Assembly: GCA_030765665.1 (NCBI GenBank)
Contig: JAVCCD010000207.1
Coordinates: 1 to 5,997, forward strand
Length of the DNA stretch: 5,997 bases
From: Candidatus Tenebribacter mawsonii
GTDB lineage: Bacteria; Cloacimonadota; Cloacimonadia; Cloacimonadales; TCS61
Reading direction: 5' to 3'
Below, one piece after another: positions 1-5,574 of this stretch (the first letter of the stretch is position 1; the number at the start of each line of letters is the position of its first letter). The translations under genes and the position numbers were made by a program. The notes below the pieces were generated by a model. The model worked only from the letters and a program-made list of their open reading frames with translations. It did not search any database and was not told the origin of the DNA.

Positions 1-17
1 CTATCAATTAACATTTT

Positions 18-43
18 CACATGAACTCATGTGTTCATTTTTT
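18..43 (+). terminator. Possible weak hairpin with T-run, plus-strand orientation
   Basis: CACATG (18-23) pairs with CATGTG (28-33) around AACT. Alternatively ATGAAC (21-26) pairs with GTTCAT (33-38), followed directly by a run of Ts ending at 43. The T-run is on the plus strand, so this would stop a convergent gene coming from the left edge, not the minus-strand operon. Read in the operon's direction, the hairpin lacks a U-tract. The stem is short and AT-rich, so this is only a candidate. Confidence 0.25.
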
Positions 44-47
44 AGTC

Positions 48-587
48 TCAGCCACCGGAATCAGATTTTTCTTCTTCTATTGGCAGTGAGGGATCCAGCC
101 AGATCCTGTAACCACCTTGCAGACTATACACATTGGTGTAACCCATCAACTGCAATGTATGCACGGCAAGCGCACTTCGTCCACCTGATTTACAATAGAG
201 AACAATTGGTTCATCTTTTGCCGGCATTTCTACCCATAGTTCTTCATCCCAATACGAACTGTCTCCAATTTTAAATTCCAGAAGACCTCTGGGGATATTT
301 ACTGTAAAAGTTTCAGGATATGGATATTCATCTTCATCGTCAGGCTGATTGATAAATCCTTCATCAAACTCATTTGATTCTCTCACATCAATTACTACTC
401 TGAGTTTCTCTTCTTCCATCATCAGTTTAAAATCATCATAGGAAATTTCTGTAATGCCTGCTTTAGCTTCCCGGACAAGTGCTTTAGAATTGGCAAAAAC
501 TTCTCCAGTTGCAAAACTTTCTCCACAACCGGAAAGGACAATTAGGAGGAGAGTTAATACAGTTATAATTATAAATTGCTTTTTCAT
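48..587 (-). CDS. Rhodanese-domain lipoprotein (sulfurtransferase)
   Basis: This is a single rhodanese domain anchored outside the cytoplasmic membrane; such enzymes move sulfane sulfur from thiosulfate or polysulfide to a thiol acceptor. Of 179 residues, the first 20 are a lipoprotein signal (MKK, a hydrophobic run, then LSG-C21). The domain has VVIDVRESNEFDEGFIN (64-80), VNIPRGLLEFKI (96-107), the active loop C132-KSGGRS (LYCKSGGRSA) and LQGGYRIW (156-163). The conserved GH[IV] after the acidic stretch reads GFI, and an acidic Tyr/Pro-containing insert occupies about 81-95. The ATG at 587 has GGGGGA about five bases upstream. It is last in the operon and next to yedE, which suggests that it prepares or captures sulfur on the outer side for the transporter. 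No rhodanese partner domain is present. Confidence 0.9.
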   Translation of the reverse strand: MKKQFIIITVLTLLLIVLSGCGESFATGEVFANSKALVREAKAGITEISYDDFKLMMEEEKLRVVIDVRESNEFDEGFINQPDDEDEYPYPETFTVNIPRGLLEFKIGDSSYWDEELWVEMPAKDEPIVLYCKSGGRSALAVHTLQLMGYTNVYSLQGGYRIWLDPSLPIEEEKSDSGG

Positions 588-595
588 TTTTCCCC

Positions 596-1813
596 CTATA
601 GTGCCGAGAATTTGCCGGTTTTTTCATTCCACTTAGCAAACATGTACCAAAGAAGCAATATGAATAGAACCAGAACTACAGCACCTGTATAACCCAGAAT
701 ATCCGGCAGGAACATTTGTTTCTGCATAGATTCGGGTAATAATTTCTTAACAGCTGGAACGATGAAACCTTTAGATAAAGGTGCCATTATTACAAAGCCC
801 AGAGCCGCAAACCATAATTTCACATGACCTTCTCCTGCTCTCCAAAGTGTTCCAACTGCACATCCACCAGCTACTGTCATGCCTAAACCAAAAATAAAAC
901 CACCAATGAGTGCACGAAGCCAGAAATTGGCATAAACACCTTTCATTTCAATAGCACGAGCAGCAAATTCACCTGCATTACCTACGCCAAAATATTTAAT
1001 AACAGTGAATCCGACCAAGGCAACAAGAATACTTAGCATTACTGCAACTGGAGCAGTTGCCTCACCTGTCATAAATGGTTCACGAAATGCACGAACAATA
1101 CAATAACGAGATCGTTGCAAGATCATTCCTAAAATCAAACCTATCATAATGTGCCATCCAATAATTTTCATAGCACCTGAACTTGAAGCTGTATAAGTAT
1201 TAAATAGGAATAGAACTAAGGCTATCATTAACCAACCCAGCCATCTTTGCCAACCAGTTTTCTTGCCGGTTCCGGTTAAGAAAATAAATGATTTACCCAT
1301 ACTGATATTAGGAAGTGCTTCCATCTCCCACAGAAGATAGCGTAATGCCACAAAAGTACCAATCATAAAACCAGCTGCTAAAGTAAGAGCCCCAGCCGAA
1401 AGTGCTGCTAAGCCGGTGAAGAAACCTCCAGTTGTGCATCCTGCACCAACTGTAGCTCCAATAGCCATAAGTGCACCACCAACAAATCCTTTCACCAATT
1501 CGCCAACCGGTGAAATTCGAATACCAAATTCACGGGAGAAAAGTGACGAAACAAATGCTCCCACGACTACAAAGATATTCAAAAGTGCAACTGCATGAAG
1601 GCTAATGGGAACTTTAGTTCCAAGACTTGTAACGCCAATAATCTGGAATATATTTTGACCAATATTCGTATATCCACTACTTGAGCCCCAAGGATATTTG
1701 ATCACGAAGAGAAGTATGTTCATCATCGCCAGCAAAATACCACCAACCCACATGGGCCAGGATTTACCAAATAATGAATCGAATAATTCTCTTAGAACTC
1801 CTTTTTTAAACAC
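596..1813 (-). CDS. yedE: YedE/YeeE-family membrane transporter for sulfur (or selenium) species
   Basis: YeeE/YedE proteins are inner-membrane channels with conserved cysteines. Characterised YeeE members take up thiosulfate, and E. coli YedE is associated with selenium metabolism. This 405-residue protein matches the long YedE form. It has many hydrophobic segments and exactly three cysteines, each in a signature: MAIGATVGAGCTTGGFFTG (C126), LQRSRYCIVRAF (C238) and GMTVAGGCAVGTLWRAGEG (C318). Translation starts at GTG 1813, with AAGGAG seven bases upstream in the 12-base gap after tusA. The stop TAG is eight bases from the next start. Together with the cytoplasmic carrier TusA before it and the exported rhodanese after it, the likely job is to bring thiosulfate- or polysulfide-derived sulfur inward. 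Export, or selenium as the substrate, cannot be excluded from the sequence. Confidence 0.9.
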   Translation of the reverse strand: MFKKGVLRELFDSLFGKSWPMWVGGILLAMMNILLFVIKYPWGSSSGYTNIGQNIFQIIGVTSLGTKVPISLHAVALLNIFVVVGAFVSSLFSREFGIRISPVGELVKGFVGGALMAIGATVGAGCTTGGFFTGLAALSAGALTLAAGFMIGTFVALRYLLWEMEALPNISMGKSFIFLTGTGKKTGWQRWLGWLMIALVLFLFNTYTASSSGAMKIIGWHIMIGLILGMILQRSRYCIVRAFREPFMTGEATAPVAVMLSILVALVGFTVIKYFGVGNAGEFAARAIEMKGVYANFWLRALIGGFIFGLGMTVAGGCAVGTLWRAGEGHVKLWFAALGFVIMAPLSKGFIVPAVKKLLPESMQKQMFLPDILGYTGAVVLVLFILLLWYMFAKWNEKTGKFSAL

Positions 1814-1825
1814 AATTCACTCCTT

Positions 1826-2053
1826 TTACTTCTTCTTGATGTAAAATGTATGTGTGCCACCTTCTTCTGAATGCTCTAAGAAAACATTACCTGTTTTCTC
1901 ACACCAGGCAGGAACATCAGCTTTTGAACCAGGATCTGTCCCAAGCATTTCCAGAACTTCACCACTAGCCATTTTCTTCATAGTTTTTGCCAATTTAATA
2001 ATCGGCATAGGGCATGATAACCCTTTACAATCTAAATTTTGGTCTGCTTGCAT
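1826..2053 (-). CDS. tusA: TusA-family sulfur carrier
   Basis: TusA (SirA/YedF/YeeD) proteins carry sulfur as a persulfide on the cysteine of a CPxP motif. This one is 75 residues with LDCKGLSCPMPIIKLAKTM near the N-terminus; C14 in CPMP is the expected carrier cysteine, C9 is also common, and C51 is extra. The fold length is complete. The ATG at 2053 is preferred because AAGGAG lies seven bases upstream. An earlier ATG at 2080 would overlap hdrC and add nine mostly charged residues without a ribosome site of that quality. The pair tusA-yedE is a recurring unit in thiosulfate uptake (YeeD-YeeE) and in the selenium-associated YedF-YedE set. Its position directly behind hdrC suggests that it presents persulfide sulfur to the Hdr-like complex or receives sulfur entering through YedE. 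Confidence 0.93.
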   Translation of the reverse strand: MQADQNLDCKGLSCPMPIIKLAKTMKKMASGEVLEMLGTDPGSKADVPAWCEKTGNVFLEHSEEGGTHTFYIKKK

Positions 2054-2070
2054 AATTTTCTCCTTTTTTT

Positions 2071-2544
2071 TTACTTCCATTCTTTATTCAATTCTTTGTT
2101 GATCATTTCATTAATTTTCTTTTTATTATTCTCATTTGGATGCAGTTTTTGATCAATAAGTTGACAGCGCAAATCCTGAACAAATTTATCCAATTCTCTT
2201 GCTTGTGTATCCTGCTCTTTTGGTGCGTAACCTTGTTTAATAGCCATATCTCGTAGGATTCCAAGAACATCAGTAAATTTTACACCTTGAGGACACAATG
2301 CATAACACGTATAACAACGTGAACACATCCAAAGAATATCAGAAGATAAAACTTCTTCCTTCATTCCCAAGATAGACATACGGATAATCTTACGAGGATC
2401 GTAATCATCATGAACTTCTGCTACTGGACAAGAAGCAGTACAGGTTCCACAAGTAAAACAACGTTGGAAATGTTCTGCTCCCGGTTGAGAAGCGATCTCA
2501 TTCTTGAAATTCGCATCCATCTCACTTAAAATTATTTTATCCAT
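2071..2544 (-). CDS. hdrC: Heterodisulfide reductase subunit C (HdrC) family
   Basis: HdrC is a small two-cluster ferredoxin that links HdrA to the disulfide-reducing HdrB. This 157-residue protein has C29-x2-C32-x2-C35-x3-C39-P and C74-x2-C77-x2-C80-x3-C84-P, with YDPRKIIRMSILG (48-60) and ILWMCSRCYTCYALCPQGVKFTD (70-92) between and around them, all typical of HdrC. The C-terminal 45 residues are a Lys/Glu/Asn-rich tail. The start at 2544 is fixed by AGAGGAG eight bases upstream, and the gap from the previous gene is 15 bases. No HdrB (CCG-domain) gene follows; tusA comes next. In an Flx-Hdr complex it would accept electrons from an HdrA encoded outside this window. Relatives called HdrC/QmoC-like or GlpC-like are possible, but the iron-sulfur neighbours favour an Hdr complex. 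Confidence 0.9.
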   Translation of the reverse strand: MDKIILSEMDANFKNEIASQPGAEHFQRCFTCGTCTASCPVAEVHDDYDPRKIIRMSILGMKEEVLSSDILWMCSRCYTCYALCPQGVKFTDVLGILRDMAIKQGYAPKEQDTQARELDKFVQDLRCQLIDQKLHPNENNKKKINEMINKELNKEWK

Positions 2545-2559
2545 TTATTTCTCCTCTAT

Positions 2560-3396
2560 TTAAAAAGCATCGGGAATAGTCTTTAATTCTTCATAAGAAA
2601 AGACTGGGCCATCTATACATACATATTTTGAACCGATTCCACATCTACCACATTTCCCAATACCGCACTTCATTCTTCTTTCTAAGGAAGTATAGATCTT
2701 ATTGTGCGCAAAACCTATTTCTAATAGAACCGGAAGTGTGAATTTGATCATTATTGGAGGTCCGCAAACAATGCACCAGGAAGTAGGATCCGGTTTTACA
2801 TCCTTAGTTATCGTTGGTACAAATCCGCAAAGTTTATTCCATCCTTTCACAGGTTTATCTACTGTAAGATGAAGAATAATATCGTCTCTTTTGTCCCATT
2901 CTTTTAATTCTTCTTTGAATATAAATAGATCTGGATGTCTAGCACCATAAATTACAGTAATCTTACCGTAATCATCTCTATTCTCAAGCATATAAACTAT
3001 CATAGAGCGTAATGTTGTAAAAGCGAATCCACCTCCAACAATAACTACATCTTTACCTACAAGTTTCTCCAGTGGATACCAGTTTCCCATTGGTCCGCGA
3101 ATTCCTACAATATCACCTTCTTCTAAGTAGTGGATCTCGTTTGTAACACTACCTGTACGACTTACAGTAAACTTTAAACCTTCTTCTGTTGGAGAAGATG
3201 CAATTCCGAAAGGTGATTCACCTTTTCCCAAAATAGAAAATTCACAGAATTGTCCGGGCATATAAGTAAATTTTTCTCTATCTTCTTCATTCACAAAGGA
3301 AAGATCGTATGTCCGCAGTGATCTGTCAGGATTTTCAATCAGTATCTTTTCCACTTTCATAGGAATTGGAATATAAGTATTATCACAATTGCACAT
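2560..3396 (-). CDS. flxA: FAD/NAD(P)H-binding reductase with [2Fe-2S] site, HydG/AsrB-like (FlxA)
   Basis: This 278-residue protein is the likely NAD(P)H entry or exit point of the complex. It has a ferredoxin-reductase-type FAD domain (PGQFCEFSILG at 47-57, SPFGIASSP at 61-69, GIRGPMGNW at 98-106) and an NAD-binding domain (VVIVGGGFAFTTLRS at 117-131, IYGARHPD at 149-156, CGPPIMIK at 211-218). A C-terminal [2Fe-2S] motif follows: C244-x4-C249-x2-C252-x7-C260, inside LERRMKCGIGKCGRCGIG. The usual RxYS flavin motif is replaced by FGIASS, and the usual GxGxAPLR loop by GFAFTTLR. Both look like lineage variants and not damage, because the surrounding motifs are intact. NADH is more likely than NADPH by analogy with FlxA, but the sequence alone does not settle it. 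The ATG at 3396 overlaps the previous stop and has GAGG eight bases upstream. Confidence 0.9.
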   Translation of the reverse strand: MCNCDNTYIPIPMKVEKILIENPDRSLRTYDLSFVNEEDREKFTYMPGQFCEFSILGKGESPFGIASSPTEEGLKFTVSRTGSVTNEIHYLEEGDIVGIRGPMGNWYPLEKLVGKDVVIVGGGFAFTTLRSMIVYMLENRDDYGKITVIYGARHPDLFIFKEELKEWDKRDDIILHLTVDKPVKGWNKLCGFVPTITKDVKPDPTSWCIVCGPPIMIKFTLPVLLEIGFAHNKIYTSLERRMKCGIGKCGRCGIGSKYVCIDGPVFSYEELKTIPDAF

Positions 3397-4445
3397 TAAT
3401 TATCCTCGTTCTTAATTGATTTATAATCCAAAATCTGTTTTATCACTTCTCTGATATCGAGATTTACCGGACAAACTTGAACACAACGTCCACAACCGGT
3501 GCAGAGATGTTGCTCATAATTATCCATAAAATAATTGTATTTATGCATAATTCGTTGACGAACACGTTGTGTAGATAATCCGCGTGGATTATGACCAGAT
3601 GCCTCTCTTGTAAATATTTGGAACATACATGAATCCCAAAGCCTGATACGTTTTCCCTTCTTACCCTTTCCTTCATCTGAAACATCGAAACAATGGCAGG
3701 TTGGACATACGAATGTACAGGCACCACAATTTATACATTTTGCGCTGATCTCTTCCCAAATCGGTTCATCCCAAATTTTATTCATCTTATCATAAAGCGG
3801 TTTGATTTTTACAACATCCGGCATATATGATTCTGCTGTTTTCTTGAGTTCTGCAATTTTTTCTTCATCATCTTTAGTTGTTCCTTCACCCTTTTTGTAA
3901 TTCGTTAGAAATGTTTTTCCTTTATCGCTAATACCTTCTAGAATATAATGATCACCAGTATCTACAACAAAAACGTCAGAACCTTTTTTTGCAAACGGAC
4001 TACCATCGAACCAATTACAAAAACAGGTAGAGAGTGGTTCATTGCAAGCTTGATTGAAAATTAGACAATTATCGTACTTCATTTTCCAATATGGATCTTT
4101 ATACATCTCTTTATCTGGCATCTGATGCGCTTCACCAAAGACTTTGTTCAACATCATCAAACTGCTTGTATCACAATTTCGCATACCCCAAACAGCAATG
4201 GGTTTTTCATCTCTATTAGGAACGTTTAATCCATCTTCAGAGTATTTGAATATCACTTCAGATTGAGGGAAGAAAACATCCTTAGGTGAAAGATGCGTAT
4301 TGGTTAAGTCATGCCTAATCTCAAAAGCAGAGTTGATTTTTTTAAATGCAGCTTTTTTACCTACATCAGCTGGACTATAAACATCATAATCTTTCATTAG
4401 AAAATCTATGAATTTATTTAATTCGGTTTTCTTTATCTTTATCAT
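3396..4445 (-). CDS. flxB: HydB/AsrA-like 4Fe-4S dicluster electron-transfer subunit (FlxB)
   Basis: This belongs to the family of sulfhydrogenase beta subunits and anaerobic sulfite reductase subunit A, which relay electrons between a FAD/NAD(P)H partner and a catalytic or bifurcating unit. From ATG at 4445 it is 349 residues. Family marks are GMRNCDTSSL (87-96), CFCNWFDGSP (141-150), a cluster motif C237-x2-C240-x2-C243-x3-C247-P followed by C250 and C252, WDSCMFQIFTREASGHNPRG (270-289), and a second motif C315-x2-C318-x2-C321-x3-C325-P. It is cytoplasmic, with no signal or membrane segment. A TTG twelve bases upstream could add four residues, but ATG has GGGA six bases before it, fits the normal MIKIKK-type start of the family and overlaps an upstream stop as ATGA. 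The stop shares a base with the next start (TAATG). It pairs with the FlxA product downstream, as hydB does with hydG. Confidence 0.9.
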   Translation of the reverse strand: MIKIKKTELNKFIDFLMKDYDVYSPADVGKKAAFKKINSAFEIRHDLTNTHLSPKDVFFPQSEVIFKYSEDGLNVPNRDEKPIAVWGMRNCDTSSLMMLNKVFGEAHQMPDKEMYKDPYWKMKYDNCLIFNQACNEPLSTCFCNWFDGSPFAKKGSDVFVVDTGDHYILEGISDKGKTFLTNYKKGEGTTKDDEEKIAELKKTAESYMPDVVKIKPLYDKMNKIWDEPIWEEISAKCINCGACTFVCPTCHCFDVSDEGKGKKGKRIRLWDSCMFQIFTREASGHNPRGLSTQRVRQRIMHKYNYFMDNYEQHLCTGCGRCVQVCPVNLDIREVIKQILDYKSIKNEDN

Positions 4446-4609
4446 AATAAATCCCAATAACTATTCTCGTTCCCAATACCTGATAACTTCTCGTTCCCAA
4501 TGCCTGATAACTTCTCGTTCCCAATGCCCTCATTGGGAACGCAAGAAACTGCATTACCAAACAGGGGTTTGGTAATGAGAATAAGTTTATATTTCTTTAT
4601 TTTTAACAT
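4442..4609 (-). CDS. 55-codon ORF through the repeat insertion, coupled to the next gene (doubtful gene)
   Basis: An ATG lies two bases after the preceding stop (TAATTATG). Its frame stays open through both hairpins and the tandem repeat, and ends at a TGA that overlaps the next ATG as ATGA. The predicted peptide begins MLKIKKYKLILITKP and ends with repeated IGNEKLSG octets, because the 24-bp repeat is exactly eight codons long. No protein family is recognised. The first six codons look like those of the downstream gene (MIKIKK), so this may be the former start of that gene pushed away by the insertion. Translation of this frame could couple the genes on either side. It may equally be an accident of a repeat that has no stop in this frame. 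Confidence 0.3.
   Translation of the reverse strand: MLKIKKYKLILITKPLFGNAVSCVPNEGIGNEKLSGIGNEKLSGIGNENSYWDLL
4464..4528. repeat. 24-bp tandem repeat, about 2.7 copies
   Basis: On the plus strand two full units start at 4464 and 4488 (TTCTCGTTCCCAAT, then A or G, then CCTGATAAC). A third begins at 4512 and matches for 17 bases before running into the arm of a palindrome. The first two units differ at one base (4478/4502), so the duplication looks recent. The units abut without unique spacers. The third unit is also the left arm of the adjacent hairpin, so the array appears to be partial duplication of the edge of a hairpin element. Confidence 0.9.
4512..4581. repeat. Composite palindromic (REP/MITE-like) element with two hairpins
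   Basis: The first hairpin pairs CGTTCCCAATG (4516-4526) with CATTGGGAACG (4531-4541) around the loop CCCT, an 11-bp perfect stem. The second pairs CATTACCAAAC (4552-4562) with GTTTGGTAATG (4567-4577) around the loop AGGG, also 11 bp. The outer ends TTCTC (4512-4516) and GAGAA (4577-4581) are mutually complementary, so the whole unit has short terminal inverted repeats enclosing two cruciforms. It lies between two genes of a tightly packed operon and carries no transposase. This is the layout of a dispersed non-autonomous repeat. Neither hairpin has a T-run after it in the direction of the operon, so they are not ordinary terminators. They could act on mRNA stability or ribosome access. Confidence 0.85.
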
Positions 4610-4611
4610 AA

Positions 4612-5574
4612 TTAACCCATAATAAAATCTTGTTTTTCATTTTCGCAATAGCTAGCCATTGCAGGTTTTTCATTGATATCAGTTCCAGCAGTATAATCAA
4701 ATCTATCTTTGATCTCTTTCTCAACTTTCTTGCTCATAATACGCAGATCAAGATCAACAGGGCAGGCAGAAACACAAGCTCCGCAATCTACACAGCGACC
4801 TGCAATATGTAAATTCCTAATCAGATGAAAAATTATCGAATCTGTAACTTCTGGTGTCTTCCCAATCCATTGCGGATCATTCTGATCTACAAAACATTCA
4901 TTACAATAACAGGAAGGACACACATTGCGGCAGGCATAACAACGAATACATTTAGAATATTCTTCTTGAATATAAGCCCAACGCTCTTCCGCAGATTTAT
5001 TTCCAAATTCATCAACAGCTTTGTAAGCTTCAGGAACATTCACTTCTTTTCTGGGAGTTCCGATGAAGTAATCATGTTCGGGAGCATCAGGATACTGGCA
5101 AGTAAGGCAAGAATCACAAAGCACCTCCTGTATGGAATGAGTTTGCTCAAAGTTTCTACCTTTTATTATGATTTTATCTCCATCTATTTGGAAATCTAGA
5201 ATTTCTTTACCTTCCACTAGTTGAGAAATTTTCTTCTTCTCGATAACACCATTGCAGGGAACACCGATGAGAATCACATTTTCTCTTTTGATCTGATTTT
5301 CTACTGCATAAAGAACAACCGATCGTGAATCACACCCCTTTACAACAATACCAATTTTTTTATACTCTTTAGAAATTCTGCGTTTATCTTTAGTGAGATA
5401 TGTAGTAAGATTGTTCCGGCAAGACTCATCAAAAATGAGTTTTCCCGCATCTTCTTCTGTTTCAACGAAAATTGGAGTGGCAGAAAATGGAAGGGAGCCT
5501 CTACCCCAACCGATAACTACGTCTACTTCTTTATTTTTAATAAGTTCTTTAACTTTATTTATTAACTGCTGCAT
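4612..5574 (-). CDS. flxC: FrhB-like iron-sulfur electron-transfer subunit (FlxC position)
   Basis: This 320-residue protein probably carries electrons between the NAD(P)H-oxidising subunits and MvhD/FlxD in the cytoplasm. The N-terminal half resembles the coenzyme F420 hydrogenase/dehydrogenase beta (FrhB/FdhB) fold: WGRGSLPFSATP at 23-34, VVKGCDSRSVV at 77-87 and IGVPCNG at 103-109. Next come C153-x2-C156-x2-C159, a first ferredoxin motif C209-x2-C212-x2-C215-x3-C219-P that continues with C222, C224 and C227, and a second motif C261-x2-C264-x2-C267-x3-C271-P. Two [4Fe-4S] clusters are therefore secure, and the other cysteines could hold a third centre. The ATG at 5574 shares its A with the previous stop, and GGAG lies just upstream within the preceding gene. 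No transmembrane segment is evident. The flxC symbol is by position and analogy with bacterial FlxABCD-Hdr clusters; binding of F420 itself is not implied. Confidence 0.85.
   Translation of the reverse strand: MQQLINKVKELIKNKEVDVVIGWGRGSLPFSATPIFVETEEDAGKLIFDESCRNNLTTYLTKDKRRISKEYKKIGIVVKGCDSRSVVLYAVENQIKRENVILIGVPCNGVIEKKKISQLVEGKEILDFQIDGDKIIIKGRNFEQTHSIQEVLCDSCLTCQYPDAPEHDYFIGTPRKEVNVPEAYKAVDEFGNKSAEERWAYIQEEYSKCIRCYACRNVCPSCYCNECFVDQNDPQWIGKTPEVTDSIIFHLIRNLHIAGRCVDCGACVSACPVDLDLRIMSKKVEKEIKDRFDYTAGTDINEKPAMASYCENEKQDFIMG

Noticed and set aside
48..50. Genome-wide TGA reassignment (Trp or Gly code)
   Set aside because: The rhodanese ends at TGA after a normal C-terminus, Trp is encoded by TGG throughout, and the in-frame TGA of mvhD sits at a Cys position, not at Trp or Gly.
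2054..2080. Upstream ATG at 2080 for tusA
   Set aside because: It overlaps hdrC and adds nine residues not typical of TusA, while ATG 2053 has a strong AAGGAG site.
596..2544. Sulfur-oxidising sHdr cluster
   Set aside because: There is no HdrB, lipoate-binding protein, DsrE or second HdrC in the window, and the presence of FlxA/B/C and MvhD points to an Flx-type NADH-linked complex.
3464..3727. Minus-strand 87-codon frame inside flxB
   Set aside because: It overlaps the conserved cluster region of flxB in another frame, and its protein shows no recognisable family.
4446..4457. TTG start for flxB at 4457
   Set aside because: It would add only MGFI. The ATG at 4445 has a GGGA six bases upstream, gives the family-like MIKIKK start and forms an ATGA overlap.
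4464..4528. CRISPR array
   Set aside because: The 24-bp units abut without spacers, number fewer than three and merge into a palindrome; no cas genes are near.
4516..4577. Rho-independent terminator between flxC and flxB
   Set aside because: Both stems are strong, but neither is followed by a U-tract in the direction of transcription, and the downstream genes have no evident promoter of their own.
4825..5199. Plus-strand 124-codon frame and other plus-strand ORFs
   Set aside because: They are antisense shadows of the conserved minus-strand genes, with no family motifs or ribosome sites.
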